From: Dichomitus squalens LYAD-421 SS1
Taxonomy: Eukaryota; Basidiomycota; Agaricomycetes; Polyporales; Polyporaceae
NCBI RefSeq assembly: GCF_000275845.1
Contig: NW_006766893.1
Coordinates: 678,310-742,309 of the forward strand
DNA length: 64,000 bases
Direction: 5' to 3'
In this document: positions 1-11,686 of the stretch, piece after piece
How positions within the stretch are numbered: the stretch's first letter is position 1
Layout of the letters: each line of letters begins with the position of its first letter
Translations under genes and position numbers: made by a program
The notes under the pieces: generated by a model
What the model saw: the letters and a program-made list of their open reading frames with translations, nothing else
Database searches by the model: none
What the model was told of the DNA's origin: nothing

Positions 1-977
1 AGGTTACGTGCACCACTACATTTTTATCGGAGATTCCAAACATGCGGTGGCATAGCGAATGGGCGGAGTGCAATCTCTATCCCCGAGACGTAACGTGCAT
101 CGGAGAGTGTGAATGGCCATGCGACGTAGACGTCGTTCCTGGTGAGCATAGTAAGGAACGCACTAATGACGGCCGGCGTGGAGTGTACCCGTCCAACAGG
201 CTAGAGGGACCTTTTGGACTGCTGTGTCAGGCCCGGGGTGAAGGCCGTTTCAGCTTCCGCAAAGTGTACCCCGGTAAGCTTCCTCTTCTCAAGCATTCGA
301 CTCGGTCCGACTGGAGTAACCTCAAGATTTGCTCCCTAGCAATACTCATCTCCCCGGGATGAGGCGTGTCATGCGACTCCATCCGTTGGTCTTTTGCAAT
401 CGGGCCAACCAAGCAGGCATAAGACTTCATTGCGTGCCTGGAGCGCAGCTTGTGTACTGTCAGCTCCTGCGAGGAATCGGGCGCCGATCCAACAAGCTAA
501 CTGGGTCCGACAGTGTTAGGCGCTCATGAAAGTCTGCGGCGAAACATCTGCAAGTTCACCATCACTGACCAGTTCTTCACGCTACCTCCCCTCCGATAGT
601 TCATCGGACTCTGCAGTGTCTCAAAGCTACTCGTTTCTGGGGAACGCTGTATCGGATGCAGCCGAGAAGTGTACCTTACCCATCATGCATCTCGTTTACA
701 TGTGTAGGTTTCAGGCTGGCAAGAGGATTGCTGTTCTGGAGGACCTGTTTGGAACTCGTCTTCATGCGGACAGATCTCCTCCCCTGGTACCGCATCCGAC
801 AGTACTGTCATTCCGACAGTGGCACCAGCATGAGTAAACTGGTCATCTTAGCGACAGACGCTACCGCCGAAGCTCCGGGCGGTCCATATGGGACCGAGTC
901 GCTCTCCAAATACATAAGGCATAGCGTGCAAGTTTTCCAGTCAGATCATCTCTCTCCATCCTCTGATAATCCTTCTC
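1..977. other. Intergenic, no gene recognised
   Basis: Open frames here are short, overlap one another on both strands and show no recognisable domain or splice-consistent extension. The last few hundred bases probably carry the promoter of the alpha/beta hydrolase that starts at 978. I see no repeat or RNA gene. Confidence 0.5.
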
Positions 978-2256
978 ATGCAGGCTGCGACTCGCTTTCA
1001 CGTCTTTTGCGATTCTGGCGCGCCCCCGGAGAGCACCGATTACACGACAATCGTCTTGCTTCACGGTCTTGGATGGCACAGTGGTGCGCCCTCGCCCATT
1101 CAAAAGTTTTGTCATATCTCCTTGACGTGCCATGCTCTCCCTATCAGGCGTTTTCGGGAAACTGATACCGCTCGCACACAAGTACAACGTCCGGCTGGTT
1201 TTGGTTAACAGGCGCGATTATCCAGGAGCAGTACCCTATACGGCGGAGGAGCGAGCACACCTTTTGACGATTAGCATCGAATCGCAAGCCGACCCTGCCG
1301 CAGCGCAGCCGAAGATGGTAGCGTTCATGAAGAATGGGGGCCACGACCTGCATGATCTGCTGGTCAGCTTTGTTGCCACCAACAATATTCCCCTCTCTCG
1401 GTCAGAAAATAGCACAGGAGGGATCGTGCTCGCGGGGTGGTCTCTTGGGACGTGCTGGATGACTGCCTTCCTCGCAAGCACCGAGTCATTCCGCCGTGAC
1501 AATGTGGATCTATCCAAGTACGTCCGGCGTGTTGTCTTCTATGGTACGTGCACTCCCCTTGCCATCAGTATCAAGGTGACACTTGACTCGGATCAAGATC
1601 CCCCCTCTCTGGCACTGGGTTACGCCCTTATCGAGGACGGTTACACACCGTTTGCCGATCCCTCGATCCTAGCCGAGGACTTCGTTGACGAATTCAATCT
1701 GTGGGTTAGCGGCTTCTACCAGCATGGAGACACCAAAGACACGCTCACATTTCGCGACGCCCTCGCCTCGCCTCCGCCTACCCTCACGACTTTGAGCACT
1801 GAAGAGCGTGGGGCCGCTGCACATTCTGTGCCGGCCGACCCTCGAGGTGGCTCGGACCTGACCATAATGGTCACAGGCATGGTTTCCGGCGCATTCGCCA
1901 CTTTGCACGAGGAGGCGCTTATCCTATCGCCCGCGAAAGCAGAACAGAGCCCCTGGAATGCCGTCGAAGTCCGTCATGTGTGTTGCGGGTCGTCGTCATG
2001 GGTCATGCCTTGGGCGATGATGAGCTTTCAGGAGGAGCTTCGGGAGAAGAAGAACGCGGGGCAGAAGCTTCGAAACGTGACTTTCGTGCGTCTGCGTGGT
2101 GCAAACCATTTTGTGAGTATCGGAACCTGCAGTGAGCCTGCCGGGGAATCTCTGAGAGTAATTCACTATGCTGACCTTGGACATTTGAATATTCAGGTGC
2201 ATTGGGAAGAGCCCGACCGTGCTCTTCAGGCATTCTTGGATCGTGCTCCTATCTAG
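978..2256 (+). CDS. Alpha/beta hydrolase-fold protein (4 exons)
   Basis: Predicted 358-residue serine hydrolase of the alpha/beta fold; the substrate is unknown. Exons are 978-1083, 1148-1543, 1598-2112 and 2197-2256; introns of 64, 54 and 84 nt have GT-AG ends, and the summed coding length is a multiple of three. An N-terminal oxyanion-type stretch (LLHGLGWHSG) is completed across intron 1. The nucleophile elbow GWSLG lies near residue 143, and the C-terminal catalytic-histidine context reads GANHFVHWEEPD once intron 3 is removed. Splicing also restores FYDPPSLALGY, a segment familiar from fungal hydrolases of this kind. There is no signal peptide, so it is probably cytosolic. The start at 978 is the first ATG in frame with the HG motif. 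It stands alone, with more than 1 kb of apparently non-coding DNA on the right. The acid residue of the triad was not assigned. Confidence 0.85.
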
Positions 2257-3761
2257 GAAGCGCTCCGACGCCTGCCATATCCTGTTGTTTTACAGTCATG
2301 ATCAAGTTCGGGGAGCTTCGGCCAAGAACCGTGCGCATAGGACTCACCTTCTGCACATATCAAAGCAGTACTGTATACGTCGCCCGCGAATAGATTAGTC
2401 GGCTCTTGGTGTTCTGACATGGCGGAGAGCCTACAGGCCTGTACGGGAGAAGCTTGATAGGCAATCAAGTAAAAGTACTTACGAGAATGCAAGCGTAACG
2501 CGGTCCCGTTGGCTTGTCCTTCGGGGAGCGCCGAAAGTTAATGAGCGACGGGCCGTTTCTCCGGCGCCTCTTCGCGACGCGACGCGTTCGTCTTTCCTCT
2601 CTCTTTGCATAATATATCTCGACCGCACACTGCCATGCGAGCGCAGTCTCTGCCTCCATCACATATACTGATACAGCTTATACAGTCGACCCATATTAAC
2701 GGAAGGCGGGTTTAGCCAGCCCACTGCTAGTCAAATTCCGTGAACAGCCACGACGAACACTGCGGCAAGCCAAAATTTCATCCAACAGGATTCACGGGGC
2801 TGCTCATACGCAATCCATCACCGATCATATAATGTCTCCTGGTGGCTCGCAACGCCCACCGCTCTAGTCCGACCAAGGTAACAAAGAAGCTTCTCGCATT
2901 TACATCCTCCAACCGCAGTCTGTCCTTTCTTGCCATCGCCGCATTGACTCGACATTTGTGCAGGGGTTACTAGGGCATATGCATGGGCTTTGGGACCGCA
3001 ACCCGTGAGCCACGTAATCACGGTCTGTGTCACACAAGGAACGTGTTCTATACCGAGATGGTACAAGCAAGATCCCGACGCTCCGCGGTGGTCGCTCATG
3101 GAATGCATAGCTCGCAAAAACAACGCACCGTGCTTGGATACGGGACACAGCTGCACCCACCAGCGCAGCTGGGTCACACGGACGTCACGATGCCAATATG
3201 TGTTTGCGCTCGTGGAAACGACGCAACGGAGCCGCACAGCAAAGGCCGAGCCTGCCTCGCGCATGACTCCCGGCGACAGTCGGAGTTCACCTTCATTCTC
3301 TTACGGTCACCATTTCCCCTTCTCGTTACTGCACAGCTACTGCACTCCATTGGGAAACGGTTTGCCCGTGGCGTACGTAGCCACGTATACGATGCCTTTC
3401 CGATGAATTGAAGTTTGCCTATAGGCCGTCAGCCACCGCTTCCAGATTTGGAAGCTCAGGCGCCGCCACGTGTTGGACGTGAACAATGTCATCGACGCTC
3501 TGCTCAAGCTGCAACGAGTCCGAGGAGCCCGGCGAGTGGATCGAACCAGGATATGTAATACCTTGGGGTACGGGTAACTCGCGAATTCCGATTCAACCAG
3601 GTTCAGACAACTCTCGCGAACGAATCTCCTTTCATATCAACAGATTGTACAGTCTTACTCATACGCAATTGTTCACTGACTACATAGATTCACATCGTCA
3701 GCTGGCTACAGAAATCGCCGGCCGCATCTCTTGACTAGACGAACGCCTCTAATGGTCGCGC
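2257..3761. other. Intergenic, no gene recognised
   Basis: Open frames of 138-148 codons overlap on both strands around 2818-3411, but none has domain similarity that I recognise and their composition looks random. An 82-codon frame at 3486-3734 (+) is also unrecognised. Confidence 0.45.
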
Positions 3762-4133
3762 TCAGGCGGCGCTATCCCCGCTGGTGCAAAGCTGTCCAGA
3801 GTGCAGACATGTCAGTCTTGCTCGAATACGCTGCTGCACCACCTCACGCGTACTCACCCCAAGGTCCCCAAGATCCAGTGTGCCGGTGATGTTCAGCATG
3901 CTCAAAATGCTGCTGAGGCCGGGGACTGAGTCGACAACCGCGGTGGTGAGCTCTGTGCACTCGCACCCGTCGCCGGTGCAGTCACCGAAGATAGCCCCAC
4001 AGAGGGGCAACTTCAGATCGCCCAGCACGGAGGTAGAGCAAGAGCCGAGCTGGCGCTGTTCAAGGGTCGCGGCGTTGACAAGGCCGACGGCGCCGGCGGC
4101 GAGAACAATGCTGGCGACGGCGGTGAAGCGCAT
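3762..4133 (-). CDS. Small cysteine-containing secreted protein (2 exons)
   Basis: Predicted 101-residue secreted protein of unknown function. Exons are 4133-3858 and 3791-3762, with a 66-nt GT-AG intron (3857-3792). The intron is a multiple of three, so the frame also stays open if it is retained. The first 21 residues are a classic signal peptide ending in LVNA. The mature part has about six cysteines (GSCS, LPLC, GDC, GCEC and LC in the last exon) and a Leu/Ser/Asp-rich middle with one N-glycosylation sequon (NIT). This could be a small secreted effector-like or wall-associated protein. The cysteine spacing does not match the eight-cysteine hydrophobin pattern, so I do not call it a hydrophobin. 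There are no close neighbours. Confidence 0.65.
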   Translation of the reverse strand: MRFTAVASIVLAAGAVGLVNAATLEQRQLGSCSTSVLGDLKLPLCGAIFGDCTGDGCECTELTTAVVDSVPGLSSILSMLNITGTLDLGDLGVSTREVVQQRIRARLTCLHSGQLCTSGDSAA

Positions 4134-6899
4134 GTTGAAATCTGCGGTAGCGAGGTGAGTAACGAGCCGAGGCCGTTGAGGGGGACAGTGAGAAACACAC
4201 TGCTTGTTGTACTTGAGGGTAGATGGGTCGAGGATGTAAAGCTGAATGGCTGAGTTGCTGCTGGAACTCGTCGTCGTCTCAGCTGGCTCTTATATGTTTA
4301 GGAAGGGGCACAGAATTTTGTTTGTTTGTCTGAGGTGCGTCATCGTACGTCGTCGCTTCGAGCATATTGGGCTGCTCGCGACTCCTATGCAGAACATCAG
4401 GTAAGATTTACGATAGTGAGCCCAATTGGCAGAACCCTGTTTCATCCTCATGCGAGAAGTAACTGTCGCATACCCCATTCGAAGCGGCAATGCTCTATAG
4501 GGAAAGAACAACCTCGAAGTGGTATCGCAGTGTACTCTTATGGACTCGATGTACAGATTGACAAGACCCAGTTGCAAGATCCGAGTTTGTCCCTGCGCGG
4601 GAGTCGTTCGCCAGAACTACCTCTGCAGCACTGTACAGTATCCCTTGCTTCCCAAAGCTTTTCAGCGAACGATCAACTGCGATTTTACTAAGTCCGTACG
4701 TTCCGCATGGGTGAGAGCTCATCGCTGAAAGAGTAACACGCTGACCTGATACTAGTGCATCACCCGGTTCAACATTCAGTGAAGCTCGGGGGTTGTCAAC
4801 CATATAGATGGCCGTCGACCCACAATGCATTCTCTTCATTTCCAATTCAAGCCTCTTCGACTTTGCTTCTCACCCCAACGGCAAAGGCTAACCAATGCTC
4901 TCATGAGGTCATACGGACCCCAAACGACATTCAAGGAGGTGCGATGCCTCATTCAAAATGTGCTTTGCGACAACTTTGCTCCATGACAACCTTACATGGA
5001 AATTGTCTTCCAATCTCGGGGAAACACAATGAGGCAGCCGTCGATACGAAGGTCCGACCAACTAACCCTCTCCTCTCGTGCCCCTGCTTGCGTGGAACAC
5101 TCTCGAGGGAAGTCGAGCATAAACAACCACGGAAAACATCCACATCAGCAAAGGTTTTGCCTTCCTTCGCAACTCCATAGAACAAGTAGCAGGAATAGGA
5201 CTCAAGCAGCCACGACAAGCATTGCTTTGCGCGGCAACTCCACCATATGAGATCACGAACGTTCTCGAGTGGATATACCTCGCGCCGACCGCTGCTTCAT
5301 TGCCAGACATACGCGTTTCTGTCTCACCGTCTCCTAGTCTGTCTCTTTGCCCATGTTCTTCTCTCCCGTCGCTGGCGCATCTCCACTGCTGGATGTGTTT
5401 CTATCGGGCCACAGGGACGCCTCTGGAGCGCCGAACCCCGTCCGAGCCCCAATACGCTTCACCGAATTGACAACGACCTTCCGGCACGCGGCGCATCCAG
5501 GCAGCATTGCAGGCAAGTTGCGGGCCCGAACCGGTGTCTGAGTCGGACTCAGAAGTACGCCTCGCTTCTCTACGGACTTCTCCCAGTTACAGCCCGACTG
5601 ACGTCCTACGTATACCAGCCTTCATCCGGGAATGAGGGAGCCACTTGTGCGAGATGGCGCTTCCTGCTGACAGCTTCGGGGCCGACACCTCCTTCCTGGA
5701 CTCGGATCCCCCTACGAAGGTCCAATGCTCGAGAGCTTATGCGCCATCCGATGCCGCACTGAGGTATCCAGGTGAGCCTCTCAAGCAAGATCCCTGTCTT
5801 TTGGACCAGGCATCCCCGTTACTGTTGCTGTAGGGATGATCTAGCCTCCTAGATTGGCAGAAATTGGTCGGCGGACCCAACGACCTGGCCTCCGGGTCAG
5901 GGTCCACGAACGATGGCTGAAACGTATACCACGGCGCGGGACGGAGGCGGTCTAACCTGGAAGGTACGCTATTGGACCGTACCATGATGATGCACCCTCC
6001 TGTTTCCCTTCCTCCTTTTTATAGTACTTTCCGAAACTTCTGCGTATGATTCTTTTGTTTCTTCAAAGCCGTCCTCCTTCACTTCAGGTATACACGATAT
6101 CGAGTAGAATGGTTCGCGCCTCATCTTCAAAAACCCTCTTCTCACTCCAGCGTATGTTATACGTGACCGGAATACCGTACATCACATAGATTTTCCACCA
6201 ACGCGTGGAGGTGCTCCTCGCCGCGCCCAACCCTCGGTCTGTTTCTGTGCGCCTTTCTTACCAAAGCAAGCAGGCACTGGTTCAAAAAGCTCGGACAACA
6301 TGTCAACCTCGCTTGCATGATAGGGATACGAATAACGGGCAAGAAAGCGGTAAGCACTAACACCGCGGTATGACTCCGTGACTCGAACGGCTGGACTCGA
6401 GATAACGCCTCGCGTGGACGCAGGTCGCCGGCTCCACCTTGAGCCCTGGTGAGTTGATGTGAACGTCAGCTAGAGACTGCCCTTGCACTGTGACTGATGG
6501 GTACCAACGGGCAGTGATATCAGGCCTCCTGCTATGCTTCGCATGGAGAACCCGACTACTACATCGCATTGAGGGCTGGACACGCCGACCCCCGGCGTCG
6601 GGATCGCATAAATCGAGATAGTAAGTACGAAACGCGGTCGACATCTAGAGCAGAATGCAATGGTAGAAGAGATAGGCAACCCGGAAAGACAACATTGATA
6701 TAGGAAAAGGGGTAGGAGGATCGTACAGAGCCTCTGCCGTAATCTTTCATCAATTGTGGTAAGTCCGAGTCGACCGCCCATCGCCTGAACCGTCCAACGT
6801 CTGCGCTTCCTGAGCCTACAGGCTAAACAAACTCCATTCCTGTACCTGCCACAGTCGAAGCTCAAGACCTTGCGACTCGGGTTAAGCTGAAGCGCTGCG
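4134..6899. other. Intergenic, no gene recognised
   Basis: About 2.8 kb in which all frames are short, overlapping and without domain text on either strand. The first 150 bases upstream of 4133 are the likely promoter and 5' UTR of the small secreted protein, with a TATA-like tatatgttta near 4291. The remainder may be decayed mobile DNA, but I found no terminal repeats. Confidence 0.45.
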
Positions 6900-8906
6900 C
6901 TAGCGTGAACCAGAATCCAATGACGGTCGCGCGGGCCCTTCTACCGTGTCAAAGCCAACCAGGTCAATCGTAATAGTGAAACGCCCTGTCCTGGGGAGAA
7001 GCAGCGTTTCGCTCTGTATGCGAAAAGAGGAAGAGACATGGACCGTCCGCTCCCAAGTTCTGCCAACATGAGGCACGGGAAAGACGAATCGAGGCGAGTG
7101 GTCATCTCTCACGAAGATGTGATGAGCTGAGCACCGGCTACTCTGAATGAGCATACGCCTAAAGAATGGTTTCTCGAGCTCATCCGTTGGGGTAGGCGAC
7201 CTGCTTCTGGGGGTCTCGGGGACCTGTGCGTGCTGGGGGAGCTCGGTGGGTACGCCTGGAACGAGGGACGCCTCGAGCCACCAAGCGCGGTGGTCGAGAG
7301 TGTCGAGTTTTGATTTGTGCAGCGGTAGGCACAGGCACCCCAGACCGAAGGATATCAGTAAGGCCTCGTTGCGTGCGGCGTTGATGAACGGGATAGAGAG
7401 GAAGCGATGAGCGTCTAGGTAAGGGTAGAGAGCGCTCGTAGGCAGCGTGTAGAGGATGCGCCCAGACACGAGGTGGGCAGCAAGCTCAGTGTCCGGAACT
7501 GCGAATCCATAACGATCCTTCATATGGCTGAGAAACCAGTGTGGTATTTCGAACAAGTAGACACCGCAGAGCTGTTTGAGATGGTCAGTCCTGATAGGTC
7601 CGACCGTGTCGGGAGGCCTGATCCTCAACTCTCGGAGGGAGGTATAGGCCAATTCAGGTCGAGGTAGTCGCAACATCGCGCCGCGCATCCGCGGTACCGT
7701 GTCCCACATGTTTCTCGTCAGCTCTACGTACTTGTCCAGTCCGACTAATCGCCCGACCGAGTCGAAGGTCCACTCTTGGAGAGCGGAGTCTACCTCCCGC
7801 CCAAGGAAAAGGAATACGAGGATGTCTTCGTTAGTCGCGGTAGTACAAGCAAGCGCTGCCGCATACACGGCCTGCGAGTGACAACGAAGGCAGTCAGAGG
7901 AGATTGGGAGACGAAGTGTTATGCCGTCGGCGTCAAATCCGTAATTGTAGTCAGGGCGATGGCCAAGGAGTTGGAAGTACCGACTTAGAGCGAGCGGCCG
8001 AAAATCTGCCGCAAACTTGAACACATCCGGAGACGTAGCCAACAGTCTGTGGTCACCTGCATACATGTGCTCTCCCCAGTCACGGTCATCGCGCTGAAGG
8101 TACTCAACAGCTGCGTCGAAGTCAGGGTCTATCGGACCCCACGCGAAGATGCTCTGGTCAGGACAGACGTTGATTATCTCCTTTTGAAGTCGCAAGAACG
8201 CTCGCTCGCCACCCTCGCCATAGATGACGGGCATGGAGACCCCGAATATCCCCATGAGCGAGTATGCGCGGTCCTCCGGTCGGGACGTGGTACGTCTCGC
8301 GGCCCATGACATGCGCTGCGCGACACCTGTGTTCGTCCTCCAGCCATGGAGCTTCTGATGGAGCATGGGGAGGTCTACTCCGGTGATCTCGGCGAGGAGC
8401 GTAGCGAGGATGGGAAGCGTCCCAGGGAGATACCACGATTTCGACAGGAAGACGACGTTCTTCGGAGCGAGAAGCTCCTGAAGCGTCCAGCCCCGTTTGC
8501 GCCATCCACTCTTACGGAAATGGGAGTCCTTGTCGAACGGGTTGTCCTCGTCGCAGACGTCGAAGAGGTAGACGTAGCAGATGTCCGCGGCCTCGTACCA
8601 GGCGTACATCGAGTTGGTGGCTTCGGAGAGCTCGGCGCTGCTGGTCTTGTCGATGCAGCATGTGTCAAGCCACGCCCACTCGTAGCATTCATTGGCAGCC
8701 AGAGCACAGAAGTTGCGCACTTTCCCAGGAAAGGAGAGTGCAGGTCCCTGGCCAGGAGTTTCGGATTGAGCGCTAACAGCTCGAACGGACTGGAAGCTGT
8801 ATGTCTGGTCCTCGGCCTGCCAACGATGGGAGAGGATGGCGTAGGGCGGGTACGAAGGACCGACAAATTTTCGCAACACGAAGGTCGTCGTGTGTAGGAG
8901 CCACAT
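6900..8906 (-). CDS. HET-domain protein (vegetative-incompatibility type)
   Basis: Single-exon gene for a 668-residue protein with an N-terminal HET domain, a fungal module linked to heterokaryon incompatibility and regulated cell death. The signature blocks are all present in order: YAILSHRW near residue 23, WLDTCCIDK near 76 and RGWTLQELLAP near 135. They are followed by RPEDRAYSLMGIFGV and FAWGP, as in many basidiomycete members. The C-terminal 400 residues have no domain that I recognise and no transmembrane segment or repeat array. I chose the start at 8906 because family members usually begin with a short MxLL-TTT segment. An in-frame ATG at 8978 would add 24 residues. A decayed relative lies on the opposite strand near 12900-13812. 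Confidence 0.85.
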   Translation of the reverse strand: MWLLHTTTFVLRKFVGPSYPPYAILSHRWQAEDQTYSFQSVRAVSAQSETPGQGPALSFPGKVRNFCALAANECYEWAWLDTCCIDKTSSAELSEATNSMYAWYEAADICYVYLFDVCDEDNPFDKDSHFRKSGWRKRGWTLQELLAPKNVVFLSKSWYLPGTLPILATLLAEITGVDLPMLHQKLHGWRTNTGVAQRMSWAARRTTSRPEDRAYSLMGIFGVSMPVIYGEGGERAFLRLQKEIINVCPDQSIFAWGPIDPDFDAAVEYLQRDDRDWGEHMYAGDHRLLATSPDVFKFAADFRPLALSRYFQLLGHRPDYNYGFDADGITLRLPISSDCLRCHSQAVYAAALACTTATNEDILVFLFLGREVDSALQEWTFDSVGRLVGLDKYVELTRNMWDTVPRMRGAMLRLPRPELAYTSLRELRIRPPDTVGPIRTDHLKQLCGVYLFEIPHWFLSHMKDRYGFAVPDTELAAHLVSGRILYTLPTSALYPYLDAHRFLSIPFINAARNEALLISFGLGCLCLPLHKSKLDTLDHRAWWLEASLVPGVPTELPQHAQVPETPRSRSPTPTDELEKPFFRRMLIQSSRCSAHHIFVRDDHSPRFVFPVPHVGRTWERTVHVSSSFRIQSETLLLPRTGRFTITIDLVGFDTVEGPARPSLDSGSR

Positions 8907-8978
8907 GCTGGCGCCTGCGATACCTAGTTTGCGAGTGTAGGACAGGGAGATCGCATGAGTCGAGCTCTGTTCACTCAC

Positions 8979-10006
8979 CAGATTGGAGGGGTATTACGAT
9001 GGAAGAGCGAGTTCCCGCCGCGGCACCAGAATCCTCAGGACTTACCGGGCCAAGGCAAAGGGAGATCGCATACGTCGTGGAACACTTCGTGGGCGATATA
9101 CTCCCACAAGCCCCAGTAAGCGCGCAGCGAACTGCGATCCCCGCTATCAAGATCATAGGACCAGAGACACGACGCAGAATCATCGTCATCTCACCTCTGC
9201 TCTGATAGCGTGCACGTTATGATATGACCCGTAGGCGCGTGGGTCGTCACGCATGAAGCTGCACAGCGACCGACGATAGCGGGTCCGGCTGGGTCCGAGA
9301 GATTCGCAGATTAGGCAGGACATAGAGCATGCGCACAGTCCAAAGTTTCCACTGTTGAGGGCCAAAAGTAGAGCTGACCTGCTGTGCTGGGGTTTAAGCA
9401 GTCTCAGACTGAGTGTCCCGTCATAAGTAAATGACTCTCGCGGTAGAACTTTCGCTGTCCTTTGAACCCGCGAGTGTCCATGTCTTCGGTCTGGATAATG
9501 ATGAGGGAAGAGTGCGTGTCAACGTTCACGCATTGCAAGTGCACAAGTAGGGCGCAGCCTGCCCTCGGATTGTGATTGCCGCCCATCACTAGACCTTGTC
9601 TGAAGAAGGGCTTGCCGGCCCAACTTGTGCGCATCTTGCATCTATCGCTCTGTGTAATCCGGTGCCTCGGAGAGACACGTACAGTTAACAGGCCTGACAG
9701 ATGGAGCGTGGCTAAAGCTCTTCCAACGCGAGTCAGGGTCGTGTATGAGTTATGGAGCGTACCCGTTACTCGTTCGTACAGCTGGCACTGGAGTAGCTCC
9801 ATCCCTCCGCCTTCTTGGGTCGATGCTATCCCAATTGACTCGCTCATATGCTCGCGGACGCGCTGCCACGCCGTATGCAGCGTGGCAATGGAGCATATGT
9901 GGGAAAGCACACCATCCGTCTATTAAGAGCTTCCAGGGGTATGTATTACACCAGAGATATACGCTACAATCTACGAACCATACGAGTCGTTTGTGATAGT
10001 AAGGCC
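8979..10006. other. Intergenic, no gene recognised
   Basis: Lies between the HET gene start and the ERG1 stop. A good donor-like gtgagt on the minus strand near 8983 and an acceptor-like site near 8913 could mark a 5' UTR intron of the HET gene, but no upstream coding exon is convincing. The remaining frames look random. Confidence 0.4.
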
Positions 10007-11686
10007 TCATGGACGAATCTCCGTCCAAAGCAGCGGCAGGAACACCACGCACGCCGTGTAGAACTACAAAGACGAATTTCATCAGAATTCACGACGTTCT
10101 ACACGTAGCATGCAACGTGCAACGGCGGGGACGACTTACCACCTGCATGCTCCTGACCGCTAACAACGGCCACTCGTCCGGACGCGGGCGGCGGAGCACT
10201 GCCTTGCCGTCTGCAGACGTACCGACGCGCCGCGGGTGCGTGAAGAGCACCCATATGGAGTAGAGCGCGACGGAGAAGAAGTGGCGGAAGAGCATGAAGG
10301 GCGCCTGCTCGATGCCAGCGAGGATGCTGACGGGCTCGCGCACGCACGCACCGCCGAGTTCGAAGTACTTGAAGCACCCGATGCGGAGGACCTCGAGGAG
10401 CGGATCTTTAGGGCGCGCGCGCAGTTCAGCGAGGGCTCAGAGAGAATTCGAGCGCACGCGACTCACCATCCGCACCAAACAAGTCGTATAGCGCCACGCT
10501 CAAGATGTTCACCGTCGACGCGAGCGGCTTCCGTCTCCAGAACCACTTCCTCAGCACCGGCTTCACCTGCGCCCAGTCCGCGAGGTCGTGCACGTCGTCC
10601 AGTAGTAGTTCGTGGAGGATGACAACGTCGTTGAACGCGCACGTCATTCCCCCGCCCGTGAGCGGGTGCCGCATGTTCCACGAGTCGCCGAGGAGGAGGA
10701 CGCCTTCTTTCGTATGTTGGGTACCTTGTTGGATCGCGGGGAGGAAAGTGTTGGGCATCCGTCGCAGGCGGTCTTGAGAGAGCGCTTTAAGCGCGGGTAG
10801 GTGGAGGGAGGCGGGGAGCTGGGGGATTATATTCTTGGTGATATGTTCCTGAAGAGATGCGGGACACGGATATAGTTGAGGATAGTGGTATGCATGAAGA
10901 CGGCATGCAACAACTCACCTTCAGGTCCGGGGGTGGAGGATGCTTCACGTCGACCAGTATCCGCGTATCGTGTGTTCCAATCTGGTACGACAACACCGGC
11001 CCAGAGCCCTCCACCAGCATCACCGTCCCGTGCTTCGGAATCGGAAGCGTCGCGTCATCAAGAATCATCCCCACGAAATGCCCCTTCGTTACCCCCTGCA
11101 GCGCCGCCTTGCCCAGCACCTTATTCCTGAAGTTGGAGAAGCACCCGTCCGCAACGATCGTGAGGTCAGCGAAGAACGCCTCCTTTTCAACCGCGCCCTC
11201 CTCCTTGCGCGTCGCGCGCACCCCAAGCACGCGGCCCGTCAGCGGACACTCGATCAACTCCGACACGGTGGCCTCGACGACCTCCACGCGTTCGGCCTCC
11301 TTCGCCTTCTTGCGGAGCTGCTGGATGAACCGGCCGTGGTGGAAGGCGCGGCCCTCGTAGCCCTCGGGGTAGGGTATGTGCACAGGGCTACCCGCGAGCA
11401 TGACACAATAGCCATACGTCGGGATGGCGTCGATGTCCTCGAGGCATTCCTCCAGCCCGAGCTTCTTGAGCGCGAGGATTCCCCCAGGCTGGAGGAGCTC
11501 GCCGACGATGCGGTCTGGCTCGGAGAGTGAGCGTTCGAGGAGACAGATCCGGAGGGGCCGTTTGCGTCTGACAGCAGCGGCGGAGAGGGCGTGCGCGAGG
11601 GCGGAGCCGGCGATGCCTGCACCGACGATGAGGACGTCGTAGGACGCGGACCACATTCTGTCGCGGGTTCGTTGCTGAGCGGTCAT
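10007..11686 (-). CDS. ERG1: Squalene epoxidase (squalene monooxygenase)
   Basis: Predicted 490-residue FAD enzyme that converts squalene to 2,3-oxidosqualene, the first oxygen-requiring step of ergosterol synthesis, at the ER or lipid droplets. Exons are 11686-10919, 10848-10467, 10405-10140 and 10063-10007; introns of 70, 61 and 76 nt are all GT-AG. The N-terminal FAD motif DVLIVGAGIAGSALAHAL lies near residue 16. GELLQPGG, the DG-type motif IVADGCFSNFR, the GD-type motif LLLGDSWNMRHPLTGGGMT and the C-terminal membrane-associated end ACVVFLPLLWTEIRP are all present. Length and motif order fit fungal Erg1. The last short exon is supported because it supplies the conserved C-terminal tail. 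ERG1 sits between an intact and a decayed HET gene and is not part of any visible sterol cluster. Confidence 0.95.

Noticed and set aside
2818..3411. Overlapping open frames of 138-148 codons
   Set aside because: Frames on both strands overlap the same DNA, composition looks random and no domain, signal peptide or splice extension is visible.
3762..4133. Hydrophobin
   Set aside because: About six cysteines without the paired-cysteine spacing of class I or II hydrophobins.
8907..9189. Extra upstream exon for the HET gene
   Set aside because: A splice-compatible upstream frame exists, but its sequence has no family match and HET proteins of this type normally start at the MxLL-TTT segment. 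A 5' UTR intron is as likely.
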